A DNA stretch of 23,182 bases from a virus, in the IMG/VR virus record IMGVR_UViG_3300047557_001211, positions 1 to 23,182 of that record; one strand, 5' to 3'. Numbering within the stretch: position 1 is the stretch's first letter; each line of letters starts with the position of its first letter. Shown here in pieces: positions 1 to 7,416 of the stretch. The notes below the pieces were generated by a model. It saw only the letters and a program-made list of their open reading frames with translations, made no database searches and had not been told where the DNA came from. The position numbers and the translations under genes were made by a program.

Positions 1-272
1 TCAATTGTTGTGATACCAGAAGTATCATTATATGTGGCAGTTAAGCCTGTTCCTCCAGATACGGAAGAACCAATTACGTCTTGAATTACTTCTGTAGAAC
101 CAGAGGCTGGCACCCACTCAGTTCCATTGTAGAAGTACAAAACCGCTGCTGTTGTATCAAAGTAAATTTGACCTGCTACTGGGCTTGACGGCGCAGTGCT
201 GAGGTTTTGGATTCTGGCATTTAAAAGCTCATTTTTGTTGAGATTTATGCCAGTTACGAATAATCTTGCCAT
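1..272 (-). CDS. Tail/fibre-type structural protein, C-terminus beyond left edge
   Basis: This is an open frame on the minus strand that starts at an ATG at 272 and is still open at base 1, giving about 90 residues. GGAG lies 5 bases before the start. Residues about 38-54 read [17 protein letters not shown] followed by TEWVPASG, the pattern seen in phage tail-fibre and minor tail proteins that list display segments (GxxYFDTTxxxLYxYNGTxW). The rest is Gly/Ser/Thr rich. It starts 9 bases after the stop of the 282-734 gene, which has a similar segment, so the two probably belong to one tail or fibre operon. The exact role is not recognised. The truncation comes from the window edge, not from mutation. 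Confidence 0.8.
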   Translation of the reverse strand, partial: MARLFVTGINLNKNELLNARIQNLSTAPSSPVAGQIYFDTTAAVLYFYNGTEWVPASGSTEVIQDVIGSSVSGGTGLTATYNDTSGITTI

Positions 273-281
273 TTTTTCTCC

Positions 282-734
282 TTACGACAGGTACGCTGTC
301 CCTGAAAACGGTTGAGCCATTGTCAGTGTTATTTGATTGATACTATTATAATCTATTCCAGTTTCCAATATATCGCCAGCGCTAGTCTTTACGGTGACAT
401 TTGGATAAAATCCCATATTATGTGTAATTGGAACTGAATATATTCCAGATACTGGGCCAGTTACTTGATTTATCTCCCAAGAATAGGAGAAGGCAAAGTC
501 GGTTGGTTCTTGGAATAATGTTATTATTGTTGCGCCAGACCAGGTTGTATCAGATAGCTTTGGTCCATAAAATTCAGTAGTTGTAGTATTATAGTAAAAA
601 TCTCCCTGAAGCCCCAAATTATTTGAAGGTGCTCCAGATCCATTTAGGATTGTTCTTCCTCTTGGTCCTTGTGGGCCAGGGCTTGAAACAACTAATTCAT
701 TCTTTATTTCTGTTACTATAAGATTTTCTGTCAT
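282..734 (-). CDS. Minor tail / fibre-like protein with short collagen-like segment
   Basis: The protein has 150 aa. Residues about 17-27 contain GPQGPRG, a short collagen-like Gly-x-y stretch. Then follows QGDFYYNTTTTEFYGPK, the display-type motif shared with the next gene (FYYNTTTxxFYGP versus [15 protein letters not shown]). The C-terminal part (VPITHNMGFYPNVTVKTSAGDILETGIDY...) resembles a beta-rich domain common at the ends of phage minor tail proteins. The start ATG at 734 overlaps the TGA stop of the upstream gene (ATGA), so translation is probably coupled. A structural virion role is well supported by type and context. The specific position in the tail is unknown. Confidence 0.8.
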   Translation of the reverse strand: MTENLIVTEIKNELVVSSPGPQGPRGRTILNGSGAPSNNLGLQGDFYYNTTTTEFYGPKLSDTTWSGATIITLFQEPTDFAFSYSWEINQVTGPVSGIYSVPITHNMGFYPNVTVKTSAGDILETGIDYNSINQITLTMAQPFSGTAYLS

Positions 735-1078
735 ATTGTGACCGATCTACTCAAAGTTAGGAATCCCTCTATCAGCTTAGTTCTATTAGAATTGCTATCT
801 ACTATTACAAGGTCATAAGCGGATTTTGGATAGAATAGTTTATTTGTTTGAGTAGGAGTCATCTTACAAGTGATCTTACCTAAAGATCCATCAATTGTAA
901 TTCCACCAGAAGGTGATGTTAAGGTAAATGCTAATTTACTGCCGCCCTTCGTATCTCTTGCTTGAAGTTTTGCGGTAGCTCCAGTTAAGTTGATAGGATT
1001 ATTGTTTGCATCCTTATACTCAACTATAAATGAGAAGGTGGTATTTTGATCCACCTCAAAGTTTTTTTGTACTGCCAT
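731..1078 (-). CDS. Small Ig-like virion protein (BppU-N-like)
   Basis: The protein has 115 aa. The fold signature is a beta-sandwich: MAVQKNFEVDQNTTFSF, then DANNNPINLTGATAKLQARD, then a Thr/Gly-rich middle and a final strand with LIEGFLTLSRSVTI. This is the pattern of small phage proteins related to the N-terminal domain of BppU-type baseplate proteins (family resemblance from memory, not searched). It is the first gene after a hairpin at 1102-1132 and overlaps the next tail gene by ATGA. GGAGA lies about 12 bases before the ATG. It is probably a virion accessory or fibre-attachment protein. Confidence 0.75.
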   Translation of the reverse strand: MAVQKNFEVDQNTTFSFIVEYKDANNNPINLTGATAKLQARDTKGGSKLAFTLTSPSGGITIDGSLGKITCKMTPTQTNKLFYPKSAYDLVIVDSNSNRTKLIEGFLTLSRSVTI

Positions 1079-1101
1079 TTGCCGAAAATCTCCTAAATAG
1101 G

Positions 1102-1132
1102 AAAACTCCTATGCTTATTTTAGCACAGGAGT
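1102..1132 (-). terminator. Rho-independent terminator or attenuator between holin-like and tail genes
   Basis: The inverted repeat ACTCCTATGC (1105-1114) / GCACAGGAGT (1123-1132) pairs over 10 positions with one G-T pair and an 8-base loop. Read on the minus strand it is followed by TTTTCC. The U-run is short, so it may only reduce read-through from the holin-like gene into the tail genes. Confidence 0.6.
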
Positions 1133-1152
1133 CTTCCAAATCGTATATTAAA

Positions 1153-1380
1153 TTATGGCTTCTTTGTAAACCCAAAGCTTGTCTCGTTTGGATTAAGAGC
1201 CTTAAGAAGAACTGGCAATACAGCAGCTAGTCCACCCTTAATTAAATCTGCTGGGTCAGTTTGTCCTGCTAAATACAGTGCAATTGTTGCTCCCAGAAAA
1301 TGACGGCCATAGCTTGCTAAAGCCGCTAGAATTTTCTCCTGCATTGTTACCTTTCCATCGCTATTCAGATCTTGTTTCAT
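1153..1380 (-). CDS. Holin-like small membrane protein with EF-hand-type loop
   Basis: The chosen start (ATG at 1380) has GGAGG at ideal spacing and gives 75 aa. A longer frame to 1425 would lack a good ribosome site. Residues 4-15, DLNSDGKVTMQE, match the 12-residue EF-hand calcium loop at positions 1, 3, 5, 6, 8 and 12. Two hydrophobic stretches follow, about residues 20-40 (LAALASYGRHFLGATIALYLAG) and 48-62 (IKGGLAAVLPVLLKAL). Size and topology fit a phage holin or similar membrane protein. No endolysin is adjacent on this strand, although a transglycosylase lies 3.2 kb away on the other strand. Its role as holin is inferred from size and topology only. Confidence 0.7.
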   Translation of the reverse strand: MKQDLNSDGKVTMQEKILAALASYGRHFLGATIALYLAGQTDPADLIKGGLAAVLPVLLKALNPNETSFGFTKKP

Positions 1381-1445
1381 AAGATCCTCCTTTTCTGGGC
1401 GTTGTGCCCAGGAATTTGAGGTCATGCCTCAACTCTATTATACTA

Positions 1446-3380
1446 CTAAGCAGAAATATCCACAATCTCGCAATTTCCATCTGATGTGCATGCAAGGGTC
1501 TGGGTTCCACTTGTTCCATCTTCTGTTTCATAAAATGACAAATCTTCCCAACGAATAGATTTTGGCATTTTAGCAAGAAGTTCTTCATATTCTTCTTTTG
1601 TTACTTCTTGGTATGGAGCTTGCTTGTATGTATGATCAGAATATGGAAGGAATGAAATACCTGACACCTCATCAAAATGCTTGTATACCCAAGCACCTAC
1701 TTCCATCCATTCATCTTCTTTTACAGATACAGTAATTGATGGCTTATGCTCACACCATTCACGCTGATATACAAGCCATGTATTTAAATGATCAATAGCT
1801 GTAAGGTCATCACGAACAATTGCACCTTCTGGTGCTTTTACTGGAAATGAGAATACATAAGTATCATTTGGTTTCATAAAATCATCTTCTACTGGAATTC
1901 CGACTTCCTTAAGAAATGTTGATAACGGATCTTTTTTGTCCCCACGAACTGTTCTAATGTAATATTGAGAATGCCAGGGGTGCATTCCAGAAGAAACACC
2001 AACTAATTGAGAAACTGTGCCAGATGGCTTAACGCATGTAATTGCAGCCGACTCATTGATTCCAATATTTGCAGCTTCAATTTTATTAATATCTCTAGCT
2101 AAAGAACGAATGTCTTTTAAAAATAATCCTAACTCATTTAATCCCTTTTTACCAGACATAAAACTATGTCCAAACTGTCCCGTAAGAGAAACCCCTAGCA
2201 AACGCTCTTCTTCTGTATTGTCTTTCCAAACTTTGCGAAGATACTTAAAATCTGTTAATGTTGATTGCCATGTTCCAAGAATTGTAGCTAATCGTACTTT
2301 ATTTTCAATTTCTGGAAGCGTGTCATCCTCACGAATTACAACTTCGGATAAATTACAAAACTGATAAGGTCTAAGGATAATTTCTGAGCAAGGGTTAGTT
2401 CCATAATGGATTTCTGGATCCCTGCGTCCCCACCGTGCTGCTTGCTTTTGAGCAGCGGCAACATTGTAAATTCCACGCTCACCTGATTTTGAATCATAAA
2501 GATTTTTCCACTCGGTAATAAACTGTTCCATTTCTGGCTTACGAGAATATGCCACTGAGTTATTTGACAAGGCTCTTTGAGAATTATTTTCCCACCAGTT
2601 ACCTGACTTTGCTGCAGCCATTTCAATATCGTTAATATTAGAAAGCGAAATCATAGCAGAACGGCGAACACCACCAACAACAACAATTTCACCAATTTTA
2701 CACATAATGTCATGAGCCTCAATCGGCTTTAGTTGTCGTCCTGCTGCATTCTTAAATTTTGCAATTGTAAAATCAAATAGGTTTACTAATGGTTGTGGAC
2801 CAGACGAACGCCCACCCATTGTTTTAAGACGAGCACCAGCAGGTCGCAACTTGCTAACATTGATTGCTGGAATCTGGCCAGCCCAAAGCATTGCAAGAAG
2901 CTCACGGTATGCTTTTGCCCACCCAGTCTTTGAATCTTCAACTACAATAACTGTATCAGATTTTTCAAATGATTCTGGAACGGCAGGAAGCTTATTGACA
3001 TACTTATATTCAACAGAAAATCCAACTCCAGTTCCACACATCAAGATGTACATTGTTTCATCAAATGAACGTGGATTATCTACTGGAACAAACGAACAAT
3101 TATATCCAGCAACATGATCCCTATCTAATGCAGCACCCGCAGTCATTACAGATCGCATTGATGGCATTACATTTCTGCTATAAACAGCTTCTTTTAACTC
3201 TGTGACTGTTTTTGTATCTGGAATATAAGAATGATTCTTTTCAAGATGATCCAACATAAAGTCAAAGTAGCGATCTACGGTTTCACCCCATGTCTCTCTG
3301 CGGTTCTCATCTGAGATCCATCTTGCATAACGAGACAATGCAATAAAATTCTCGTAGGGGTTTTCAATAATTCTTGACAT
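1446..3380 (-). CDS. nrdJ: Adenosylcobalamin-dependent (class II) ribonucleotide reductase, monomeric type
   Basis: The 644-aa protein reduces ribonucleotides to deoxyribonucleotides using a cobalamin-generated thiyl radical, supplying dNTPs for phage replication. It has the pattern of the Lactobacillus leichmannii RTPR family. NPCSE at 329-333 gives N329, C331 (thiyl site) and E333. C95 and C342 form the reducible pair, with the C331-C342 spacing of 11 as in RTPR. C631 and C637 (CTSDGNC) are the C-terminal shuttle cysteines. CGTGVGFS at 115-122 and MGGRSSGPQPL near 188-198 are conserved. At 644 residues it is shorter than the roughly 740-aa bacterial enzyme but keeps every catalytic residue. 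It lies downstream of the glycosyltransferase and upstream of the holin-like gene, all minus strand. AGGAGA and AAAAGGTG lie upstream of the ATG. No class I subunit is present in the window. Confidence 0.95.
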   Translation of the reverse strand: MSRIIENPYENFIALSRYARWISDENRRETWGETVDRYFDFMLDHLEKNHSYIPDTKTVTELKEAVYSRNVMPSMRSVMTAGAALDRDHVAGYNCSFVPVDNPRSFDETMYILMCGTGVGFSVEYKYVNKLPAVPESFEKSDTVIVVEDSKTGWAKAYRELLAMLWAGQIPAINVSKLRPAGARLKTMGGRSSGPQPLVNLFDFTIAKFKNAAGRQLKPIEAHDIMCKIGEIVVVGGVRRSAMISLSNINDIEMAAAKSGNWWENNSQRALSNNSVAYSRKPEMEQFITEWKNLYDSKSGERGIYNVAAAQKQAARWGRRDPEIHYGTNPCSEIILRPYQFCNLSEVVIREDDTLPEIENKVRLATILGTWQSTLTDFKYLRKVWKDNTEEERLLGVSLTGQFGHSFMSGKKGLNELGLFLKDIRSLARDINKIEAANIGINESAAITCVKPSGTVSQLVGVSSGMHPWHSQYYIRTVRGDKKDPLSTFLKEVGIPVEDDFMKPNDTYVFSFPVKAPEGAIVRDDLTAIDHLNTWLVYQREWCEHKPSITVSVKEDEWMEVGAWVYKHFDEVSGISFLPYSDHTYKQAPYQEVTKEEYEELLAKMPKSIRWEDLSFYETEDGTSGTQTLACTSDGNCEIVDISA

Positions 3381-3469
3381 TTATGTGACACCTTTTCTCC
3401 TACCACCGTAGGCTGTTTAAATTTCGGAAGACTCTAATTCTATCAAAAGATATTTATAGAGGGAAGGTG

Positions 3470-4462
3470 TTATGAAAATCTTTTTACAATATGATCAAAC
3501 GCATTATTGGTCAACTGCAACCAATTGTATTCTTCATGTATCTTAGTTGACTGAGTAAAATAATAACCAGAATACGCTTTTGCGTTATCTGCAAAATCTT
3601 TCATAACCTCAAGTAAATGTTGATACTCTGGTTCAAAAACTTGTCCTGGATGTGGAAATGGCCATGGAGAATCTATAAGTTTTGATTTTAACTTTAATGG
3701 ACCTATAAATTTTTTGTAATGTGCCCAATCATAAGTTGAAATAACTGGCATACCGCTTGCAAGTGCTTGTAATGGGATAAAGCCAAATCCTTCGCCATAA
3801 CTTGGATAAATTAAAACATCGTGATCATAATAAAGATCTAACATTTGTTTTTCATCATAGTTATCCTCAATAAGATTTATGTTACTAAACTTTTCGTGGG
3901 GAAGCCCAATGATCTCTTTATCTATATAATTATTATAGACACGAGTAGTATTATTTTTATATGCTTTTATTGTAAGTTCATAATCTGGATTATTTCCAAA
4001 TAGGTGTATAAACGCATCTACTACCATCTGCCCGCCTTTTCTTGGAGCAGGTTCTCCTACATGTAAAAACTTAATCTTATCTTTTTGTGTTCTTTTAATT
4101 GGCTTCCATAAATCTGAATCTATTCCATGTGGAAATACTCTAACATCCTTTAATCCATTTGCTTCAAAAATTTCTTTACACCAATTTGAAGTTGTCCAGA
4201 TCTCATTACATGCATACATTTTTTCAAACCATTCGGGTGGAAGTTTTGTAGATTCCCACGGAGTATAACTAATTTGATATTGTTTACGATGTAATTTAAA
4301 ATGATTTGGTTGAGAAAAGTTTAATTGAACTGGAGATTTTGCATCTTGATATGGAATTTCATGTCCTAATTTATTTAAAGATTCTACAATATGATAGCCA
4401 GCATAACCATATCCTACTGATCTATTAAAGTTTGCCCTTAGTGTTGAAAACGAAATTCTCAT
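3470..4462 (-). CDS. GT4-type (GT-B fold) glycosyltransferase
   Basis: The protein has 330 aa. It probably transfers a sugar from a nucleotide-sugar donor, either to phage DNA, virion or host envelope; the acceptor cannot be told. The C-terminal nucleotide-sugar site is recognisable: FLHVGEPAPRKGG (about 132-144), then YPSYGEGFGFIPLQALASGMPVI (about 219-241). The usual E-x7-E motif of GT4 enzymes appears as E224-x7-Q232, so the second acid is replaced by Gln. PHGID at 111-115 is the usual linker. The N-terminal domain begins with a beta strand and a YGYAGYHI acceptor-side segment. No strong ribosome site precedes the ATG at 4462. It opens the minus-strand block that continues to RNR. Confidence 0.88.
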   Translation of the reverse strand: MRISFSTLRANFNRSVGYGYAGYHIVESLNKLGHEIPYQDAKSPVQLNFSQPNHFKLHRKQYQISYTPWESTKLPPEWFEKMYACNEIWTTSNWCKEIFEANGLKDVRVFPHGIDSDLWKPIKRTQKDKIKFLHVGEPAPRKGGQMVVDAFIHLFGNNPDYELTIKAYKNNTTRVYNNYIDKEIIGLPHEKFSNINLIEDNYDEKQMLDLYYDHDVLIYPSYGEGFGFIPLQALASGMPVISTYDWAHYKKFIGPLKLKSKLIDSPWPFPHPGQVFEPEYQHLLEVMKDFADNAKAYSGYYFTQSTKIHEEYNWLQLTNNAFDHIVKRFS

Positions 4463-4483
4463 ATTATTTCTTGGTCAACTGGC

Positions 4484-4513
4484 TTGACACAATTTATCCG
4501 CCAATGCTATTAT
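4484..4513 (+). promoter_or_regulatory. Promoter for the transglycosylase gene
   Basis: A perfect -35 TTGACA (4484-4489) is separated by 18 bases from TATTAT (4508-4513), which is preceded by TGC as in an extended -10. Transcription would begin near 4520, just before the GGAGG at 4534-4538. Confidence 0.85.
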
Positions 4514-4546
4514 TGTAGTTCGCTATCTCTAAAGGAGGAAATGCCA

Positions 4547-5113
4547 ATGGAGAGAATAAAGCAACGCTTAAGCGAAGTTGCCCATAGTTGGACTGTTATA
4601 GGAATGATAACATTATTTCTATTTGGAGTCCAGCCTGGACCAACCGAAACTTTAGCATTAGAGGCAAAACTACAAAAAGTTGAAGCCCCTAAGTTACAAG
4701 CAAAACAACTAAAGAAAGAAACCTTAGAACGATACAGCAATGCTGTTTACAAGCCTTCTGAGATGCTTACAGACAAAGAGCTAAAACAATTGCTCAAGGC
4801 TGTGGGCTTTGAAGGAAAAGCCTTAAAACAGGCTTGGGCTGTTGCTAAGTCGGAATCCAACGGGAGACCAATGGCTTACAACGGTAACAGGAAAACTGGA
4901 GACAGTTCCTATGGGATTTTTCAGATCAATATGTTGGGTAATCTTGGCATAGATCGTAAAGAAAAATTCAACCTGAGATCAAATGTACTATTGTTTGATC
5001 CAGTAATAAATGCAGAGATAGCGTATTATATGACCAGGGGCGGAATTGACTGGTCTAGCTGGAAGGGAATAACCCCTTCCGCTAAGAAATGGCTAGAGAA
5101 ATTTCCTAGTTAG
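4547..5113 (+). CDS. Lytic transglycosylase / SLT-like muralytic protein with N-terminal membrane anchor
   Basis: The start at 4547 is preferred: GGAGG lies 8 bases upstream, while an upstream ATG at 4484 is inside the promoter and the ATG at 4541 is too close to the ribosome site. The product is 188 aa. A hydrophobic segment at about 14-30 (SWTVIGMITLFLFGV) is a signal anchor, followed by a Lys/Gln-rich linker. The catalytic domain starts near 75. ESNGRPMAYN at 103-112 places the catalytic Glu at E103, followed by SYGIFQINM at 121-129, the lysozyme-like GxxQIN motif of SLT transglycosylases. It cleaves peptidoglycan and could serve lysis or DNA entry. It overlaps the next gene by TAGTG. Confidence 0.88.
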   Translation: MERIKQRLSEVAHSWTVIGMITLFLFGVQPGPTETLALEAKLQKVEAPKLQAKQLKKETLERYSNAVYKPSEMLTDKELKQLLKAVGFEGKALKQAWAVAKSESNGRPMAYNGNRKTGDSSYGIFQINMLGNLGIDRKEKFNLRSNVLLFDPVINAEIAYYMTRGGIDWSSWKGITPSAKKWLEKFPS

Positions 5114-5337
5114 TGGAGAGTATGAGAAAGATACAGTACGTATCTAAATATATTGCTCTTGCAGAAGAAGGCCTTGTTCCTAAATTGGAATGTCCAATGG
5201 ATCAGGGCCTTCTTTTTCCCAATCAAGATTTGGAGGGCAATGATTATTTATATTGCCTTTCCTGTAATTACAAAAATATCATAGGCATTGAAGTTTACGA
5301 TAACATTATTGAAATGGTAGAAAGTAATGGAAAATAA
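5113..5337 (+). CDS. Small protein with CP..CLSC zinc-ribbon-like motif
   Basis: The protein has 74 aa if the GTG at 5113 (overlapping the upstream TAG) is used, or 71 aa from the ATG at 5122, whose GGAG is only 3 bases away; the start is uncertain. ECPMD near residue 26 and YCLSC near 48 supply three cysteines plus an Asp that could form a partial zinc ribbon. The C-terminal half is acidic. It overlaps the next gene by 11 bases and is in the operon of the transglycosylase. I do not recognise a function. Confidence 0.65.
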   Translation: MESMRKIQYVSKYIALAEEGLVPKLECPMDQGLLFPNQDLEGNDYLYCLSCNYKNIIGIEVYDNIIEMVESNGK

Positions 5338-5542
5338 TCCAGAATCACAGAATCTAGAAGATAACCTTCCTATGGTTAATTACATTATGCTTCATAGAAT
5401 TTATGATTTGCTTACCCTTATTGCCTCCGAACTTGTAAAAGATCCAGAGAAGGTAAATAAGATGATTCAATATCATGAACTAGGATATTTGTTAGGACCA
5501 GGACCTTCATATACTCCGCAAGAAACTTCTGAAGAATCCTAG
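5327..5542 (+). CDS. Hypothetical small acidic phage protein
   Basis: The 71-aa product begins ENNPESQNLED and has a helical centre (IMLHRIYDLLTLIASELV, about 20-37) and a C-terminal segment GYLLGPGPSYTPQE. Similar short helical proteins with a YLLGPxPxY-like tail sit near structural genes in actinobacteriophages (from memory). It starts inside the end of the previous gene and ends at the -35 of the next promoter, so it closes the transglycosylase operon. Function unknown. Confidence 0.7.
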   Translation: MENNPESQNLEDNLPMVNYIMLHRIYDLLTLIASELVKDPEKVNKMIQYHELGYLLGPGPSYTPQETSEES

Positions 5543-5571
5543 TTGACTTAAAATATTTTTTATGTGATACT
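5543..5571 (+). promoter_or_regulatory. Promoter upstream of a structured RNA
   Basis: TTGACT (5543-5548), a 17-base spacer and GATACT (5566-5571) preceded by TGT form a plausible vegetative promoter. The predicted start, about 7 bases further, coincides with G5578, the first base of a stem. The -35 lies in a TAGTTGACT motif that recurs elsewhere in the window. Confidence 0.7.
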
Positions 5572-5577
5572 TTGATA

Positions 5578-5670
5578 GTATGGGTTGCAGCGTCCCACCG
5601 ATAGCTCCCCATACATGTGCTTCGGCGCAGCAGAACCCATTCGGATCCGCCTCTGAATGGGTTTTGTCCT
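5578..5670 (+). ncRNA. Putative structured small RNA
   Basis: Between a promoter and a terminator lies a 90-nt stretch with no plausible coding start. GTATGGG (5578-5584) pairs with CCCATAC (5608-5614). A small TGC-TTCGG-GCA hairpin follows near 5618-5629, then the terminator stem AACCCATTC / GAATGGGTT with TTTT. The first stem begins exactly at the predicted transcription start. I do not recognise it as a known RNA family. It could alternatively be a leader or attenuator for the virion genes that follow. Confidence 0.5.
5634..5670 (+). terminator. Rho-independent terminator
   Basis: AACCCATTC (5634-5642) and GAATGGGTT (5655-5663) form a 9-bp stem with a 12-base loop, followed by a T-rich stretch (TTTGTCCTTTTT). 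It ends the 5578 transcript. Confidence 0.75.
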
Positions 5671-5679
5671 TTTTGGGGG

Positions 5680-5685
5680 TATAAT
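5680..5685 (+). promoter_or_regulatory. -10 hexamer positioned for a leaderless mRNA
   Basis: TATAAT sits 6 bases before the ATG at 5692, so initiation would fall at or next to the start codon. No clear -35 and no good ribosome site are seen. This is the geometry of leaderless genes, which are common in Actinobacteria. Confidence 0.5.
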
Positions 5686-5691
5686 AAGAGA

Positions 5692-5958
5692 ATGCCAGTT
5701 AAGCATAATATATTAACAATAGGATCTACCCAAACGCATATGACAAATTGGAATGCGTTGAGATCTGAATCTTCATTAATTATAAAAAACATTTCTTTTA
5801 ACAATGTATACATTGGAGCAACTGGCGTAACTACATCAAATTATGGTTTTAGACTTTTGCCAGAACAAACTTTAAGCATTACCCTCGGACCATACGATGA
5901 AATTTATGCAATTACTGACTCTTCGGCGGAAGTAGCAATATTGGTATTGGAGAACTAA
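5692..5958 (+). CDS. Small virion-associated protein (hypothetical)
   Basis: The protein has 88 aa from the ATG at 5692. A longer frame from 5617 would start inside the terminator stem region and is rejected. The product looks all-beta: HNILTIGSTQTHMTNWNAL, then SSLIIKNISFNNVYIGATGV, then LLPEQTLSITLGPYDEIYAITDSSAEVAILVLEN. This pattern of a short protein reporting NVYIGxxGVTxxxGxxL is frequent next to phage tail or decoration genes. It overlaps the next gene by TAATG. A structural role is inferred from fold type and neighbour. Confidence 0.75.
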   Translation: MPVKHNILTIGSTQTHMTNWNALRSESSLIIKNISFNNVYIGATGVTTSNYGFRLLPEQTLSITLGPYDEIYAITDSSAEVAILVLEN

Positions 5959-7193
5959 TGGCAACATATATAAATGCTACATCTGGAATACCGCAGTATT
6001 CTCCATCTACCCCTGCCTCATTCGGATTTGATGCATTCGGCAGAACAAAAATTGCACAACCATATACACTTTTTGACAATCAGCATAGATATACATCTGG
6101 TGATGAATTCAGTGATTTAACAAGCGGCACTGCTACAGTATCCTACCTAGAAAATGAATCTACAGATGTTTTAACAATAGGAACTGCTTCTGGAGATAAG
6201 ATCTATAGAGAATCCAAAAAAGTATTTCCTTATCAGCCTGGAAAAGCTTTAACAGTATTTCAAACTTTTGTTTTTAGTCCAGCCAAGACTGGGCTTAGAC
6301 AAAGGGTTGGATATTTTTCCAGACAAAATGGAGTATATTTACAGCAACATGGATCTAGTGTGTCGGTAGTTCGTAGAACTTATACTAGTGGGGCAATTGA
6401 AGAAGAAATTGTAAATCAATCTAATTGGAATATTGATCCTATGAATGGATTTGGTCCAAGTAGAGTATCTTTAGACCTAACAAAAGCACAAATATTATTT
6501 ATGGAATTTGAGTGGCTTGGAGTAGGATCTGCTAAAGTAGGTTTTGCCATAGATGGTCAATTTATAACAGTGCATCAATTTAATCATGCTAATATTATAA
6601 ATAAAGTTTATATGACCACAGCAACACTTCCGCTTCGCTATGAAATTGAAAATATTGCTACTACGGAAAGCTCCAGTTCATTTAAGCAAATATGTGCATC
6701 TATATTATCTAATGGCGGCTATGACAGAAAACCAGAAGTATGGTCTGCTTCTAGAGCAGCGCTATTTCAAAATATAGGAACAGCATTTGTTCCATTAGCT
6801 GCAGTTCGTTTAAAGGCAACAAGAATGGATTCTGTAGTACAGATAGCAAGACTTAATATAGCTACTACATCAAATAACTTATTTGAATATGCTTTATTAA
6901 GAAATCCAACAATTACAGGCGGAACATGGGTAGAAAACACTCCGACACAGGATACTGAGTACAACATAACAGCAACTTCTCTTACTGGCGGGACAGTTGT
7001 TCGTAGAGGGTTTCTTGCAGGATCTAATCAAAATAATGCAGCAACAGATTTAGAGATAGAAAATAGCTTTGATCTACAATTGGGAAGAACAAATTCAGAT
7101 ACTCCAGTATCAGATATTTATTGTTTAGCTATAAGAACTCTTACTAGTACTGGTGACGCTGTTGGATCTATCCAATGGCATGAATTAATCTGA
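5958..7193 (+). CDS. Large virion structural protein of the kind seen in aquatic phages
   Basis: The protein has 411 aa. The N-terminal region PASFGFDAFGRTKIAQPYTLFDNQHRY and the following DEFSDLTSGTATVSYLENES are very like a virion structural protein that recurs in marine and freshwater virus genomes (recognised from memory). The protein is predicted all-beta, with a lectin-like middle (FQTFVFSPAKTGLRQRVGYF, WLGVGSAKVGFAIDG). The end carries repeated beta strands and no obvious enzymatic motif. Start codon overlaps the previous stop (TAATG). Its stop at 7193 meets the 3' end of the convergent tRNA-Thr with no terminator between them. Confidence 0.82.
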   Translation: MATYINATSGIPQYSPSTPASFGFDAFGRTKIAQPYTLFDNQHRYTSGDEFSDLTSGTATVSYLENESTDVLTIGTASGDKIYRESKKVFPYQPGKALTVFQTFVFSPAKTGLRQRVGYFSRQNGVYLQQHGSSVSVVRRTYTSGAIEEEIVNQSNWNIDPMNGFGPSRVSLDLTKAQILFMEFEWLGVGSAKVGFAIDGQFITVHQFNHANIINKVYMTTATLPLRYEIENIATTESSSSFKQICASILSNGGYDRKPEVWSASRAALFQNIGTAFVPLAAVRLKATRMDSVVQIARLNIATTSNNLFEYALLRNPTITGGTWVENTPTQDTEYNITATSLTGGTVVRRGFLAGSNQNNAATDLEIENSFDLQLGRTNSDTPVSDIYCLAIRTLTSTGDAVGSIQWHELI

Positions 7194-7264
7194 GCCCCCC
7201 GTCAGGATTGAACTGACGACCTTCCGCTTACAAGGCGGATGCTCTACCACTGAGCTAGGGAGGC
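7193..7264 (-). tRNA. tRNA-Thr (anticodon TGT)
   Basis: Cloverleaf on the minus strand: acceptor GCCTCCC / GGGGGGC, anticodon stem TCCGC / GCGGA with loop CTTGTAA, T arm GTCAG-TTCAATC-CTGAC. Reads ACA. No CCA is encoded. It is the last of five tRNAs transcribed from 7567. Confidence 0.93.
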
Positions 7265-7265
7265 G

Positions 7266-7338
7266 TACCCATAGTTGGATTTGAACCAACGCTTTGACGA
7301 TTTTAAGTCGTCTGCCTCTACCGCTGGGCTATATGGGC
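7266..7338 (-). tRNA. tRNA with anticodon TAA (Leu), short variable loop
   Basis: Acceptor GCCCATA / TATGGGT (one G-T), anticodon stem GACGA / TCGTC with loop CTTAAAA, T arm GTTGG-TTCAAAT-CCAAC. The anticodon TAA predicts leucine (UUA). The variable region is only about 5 bases (AAAGC), whereas bacterial leucine tRNAs have a long variable arm. No CCA is encoded. Confidence 0.88.
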
Positions 7339-7342
7339 CTAG

Positions 7343-7415
7343 CATCTCCAACGGGGTTTGAACCCGTGTTACCGCCGTGAAAGGGCGATGTCCTAGGCCA
7401 CTAGACGATGGAGAC
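7343..7415 (-). tRNA. tRNA-Glu (anticodon TTC)
   Basis: Acceptor GTCTCCA / TGGAGAT, anticodon stem TCGCC / GGCGG (with one wobble or mismatch position) around loop CTTTCAC, T arm ACGGG-TTCAAAC-CCCGT. Reads GAA. Discriminator G, no encoded CCA. Confidence 0.92.
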
Positions 7416-7416
7416 C

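Noticed and set aside
1030-3117. Plus-strand frames of 66-115 codons opposite the tail, holin-like and RNR genes.
   Set aside because: Shadows of the opposite coding strand; no ribosome sites.
4484-4546. Upstream start of the transglycosylase frame (MTQFIRQC...).
   Set aside because: It would begin at the -35 of the promoter; GGAGG fits the ATG at 4547.
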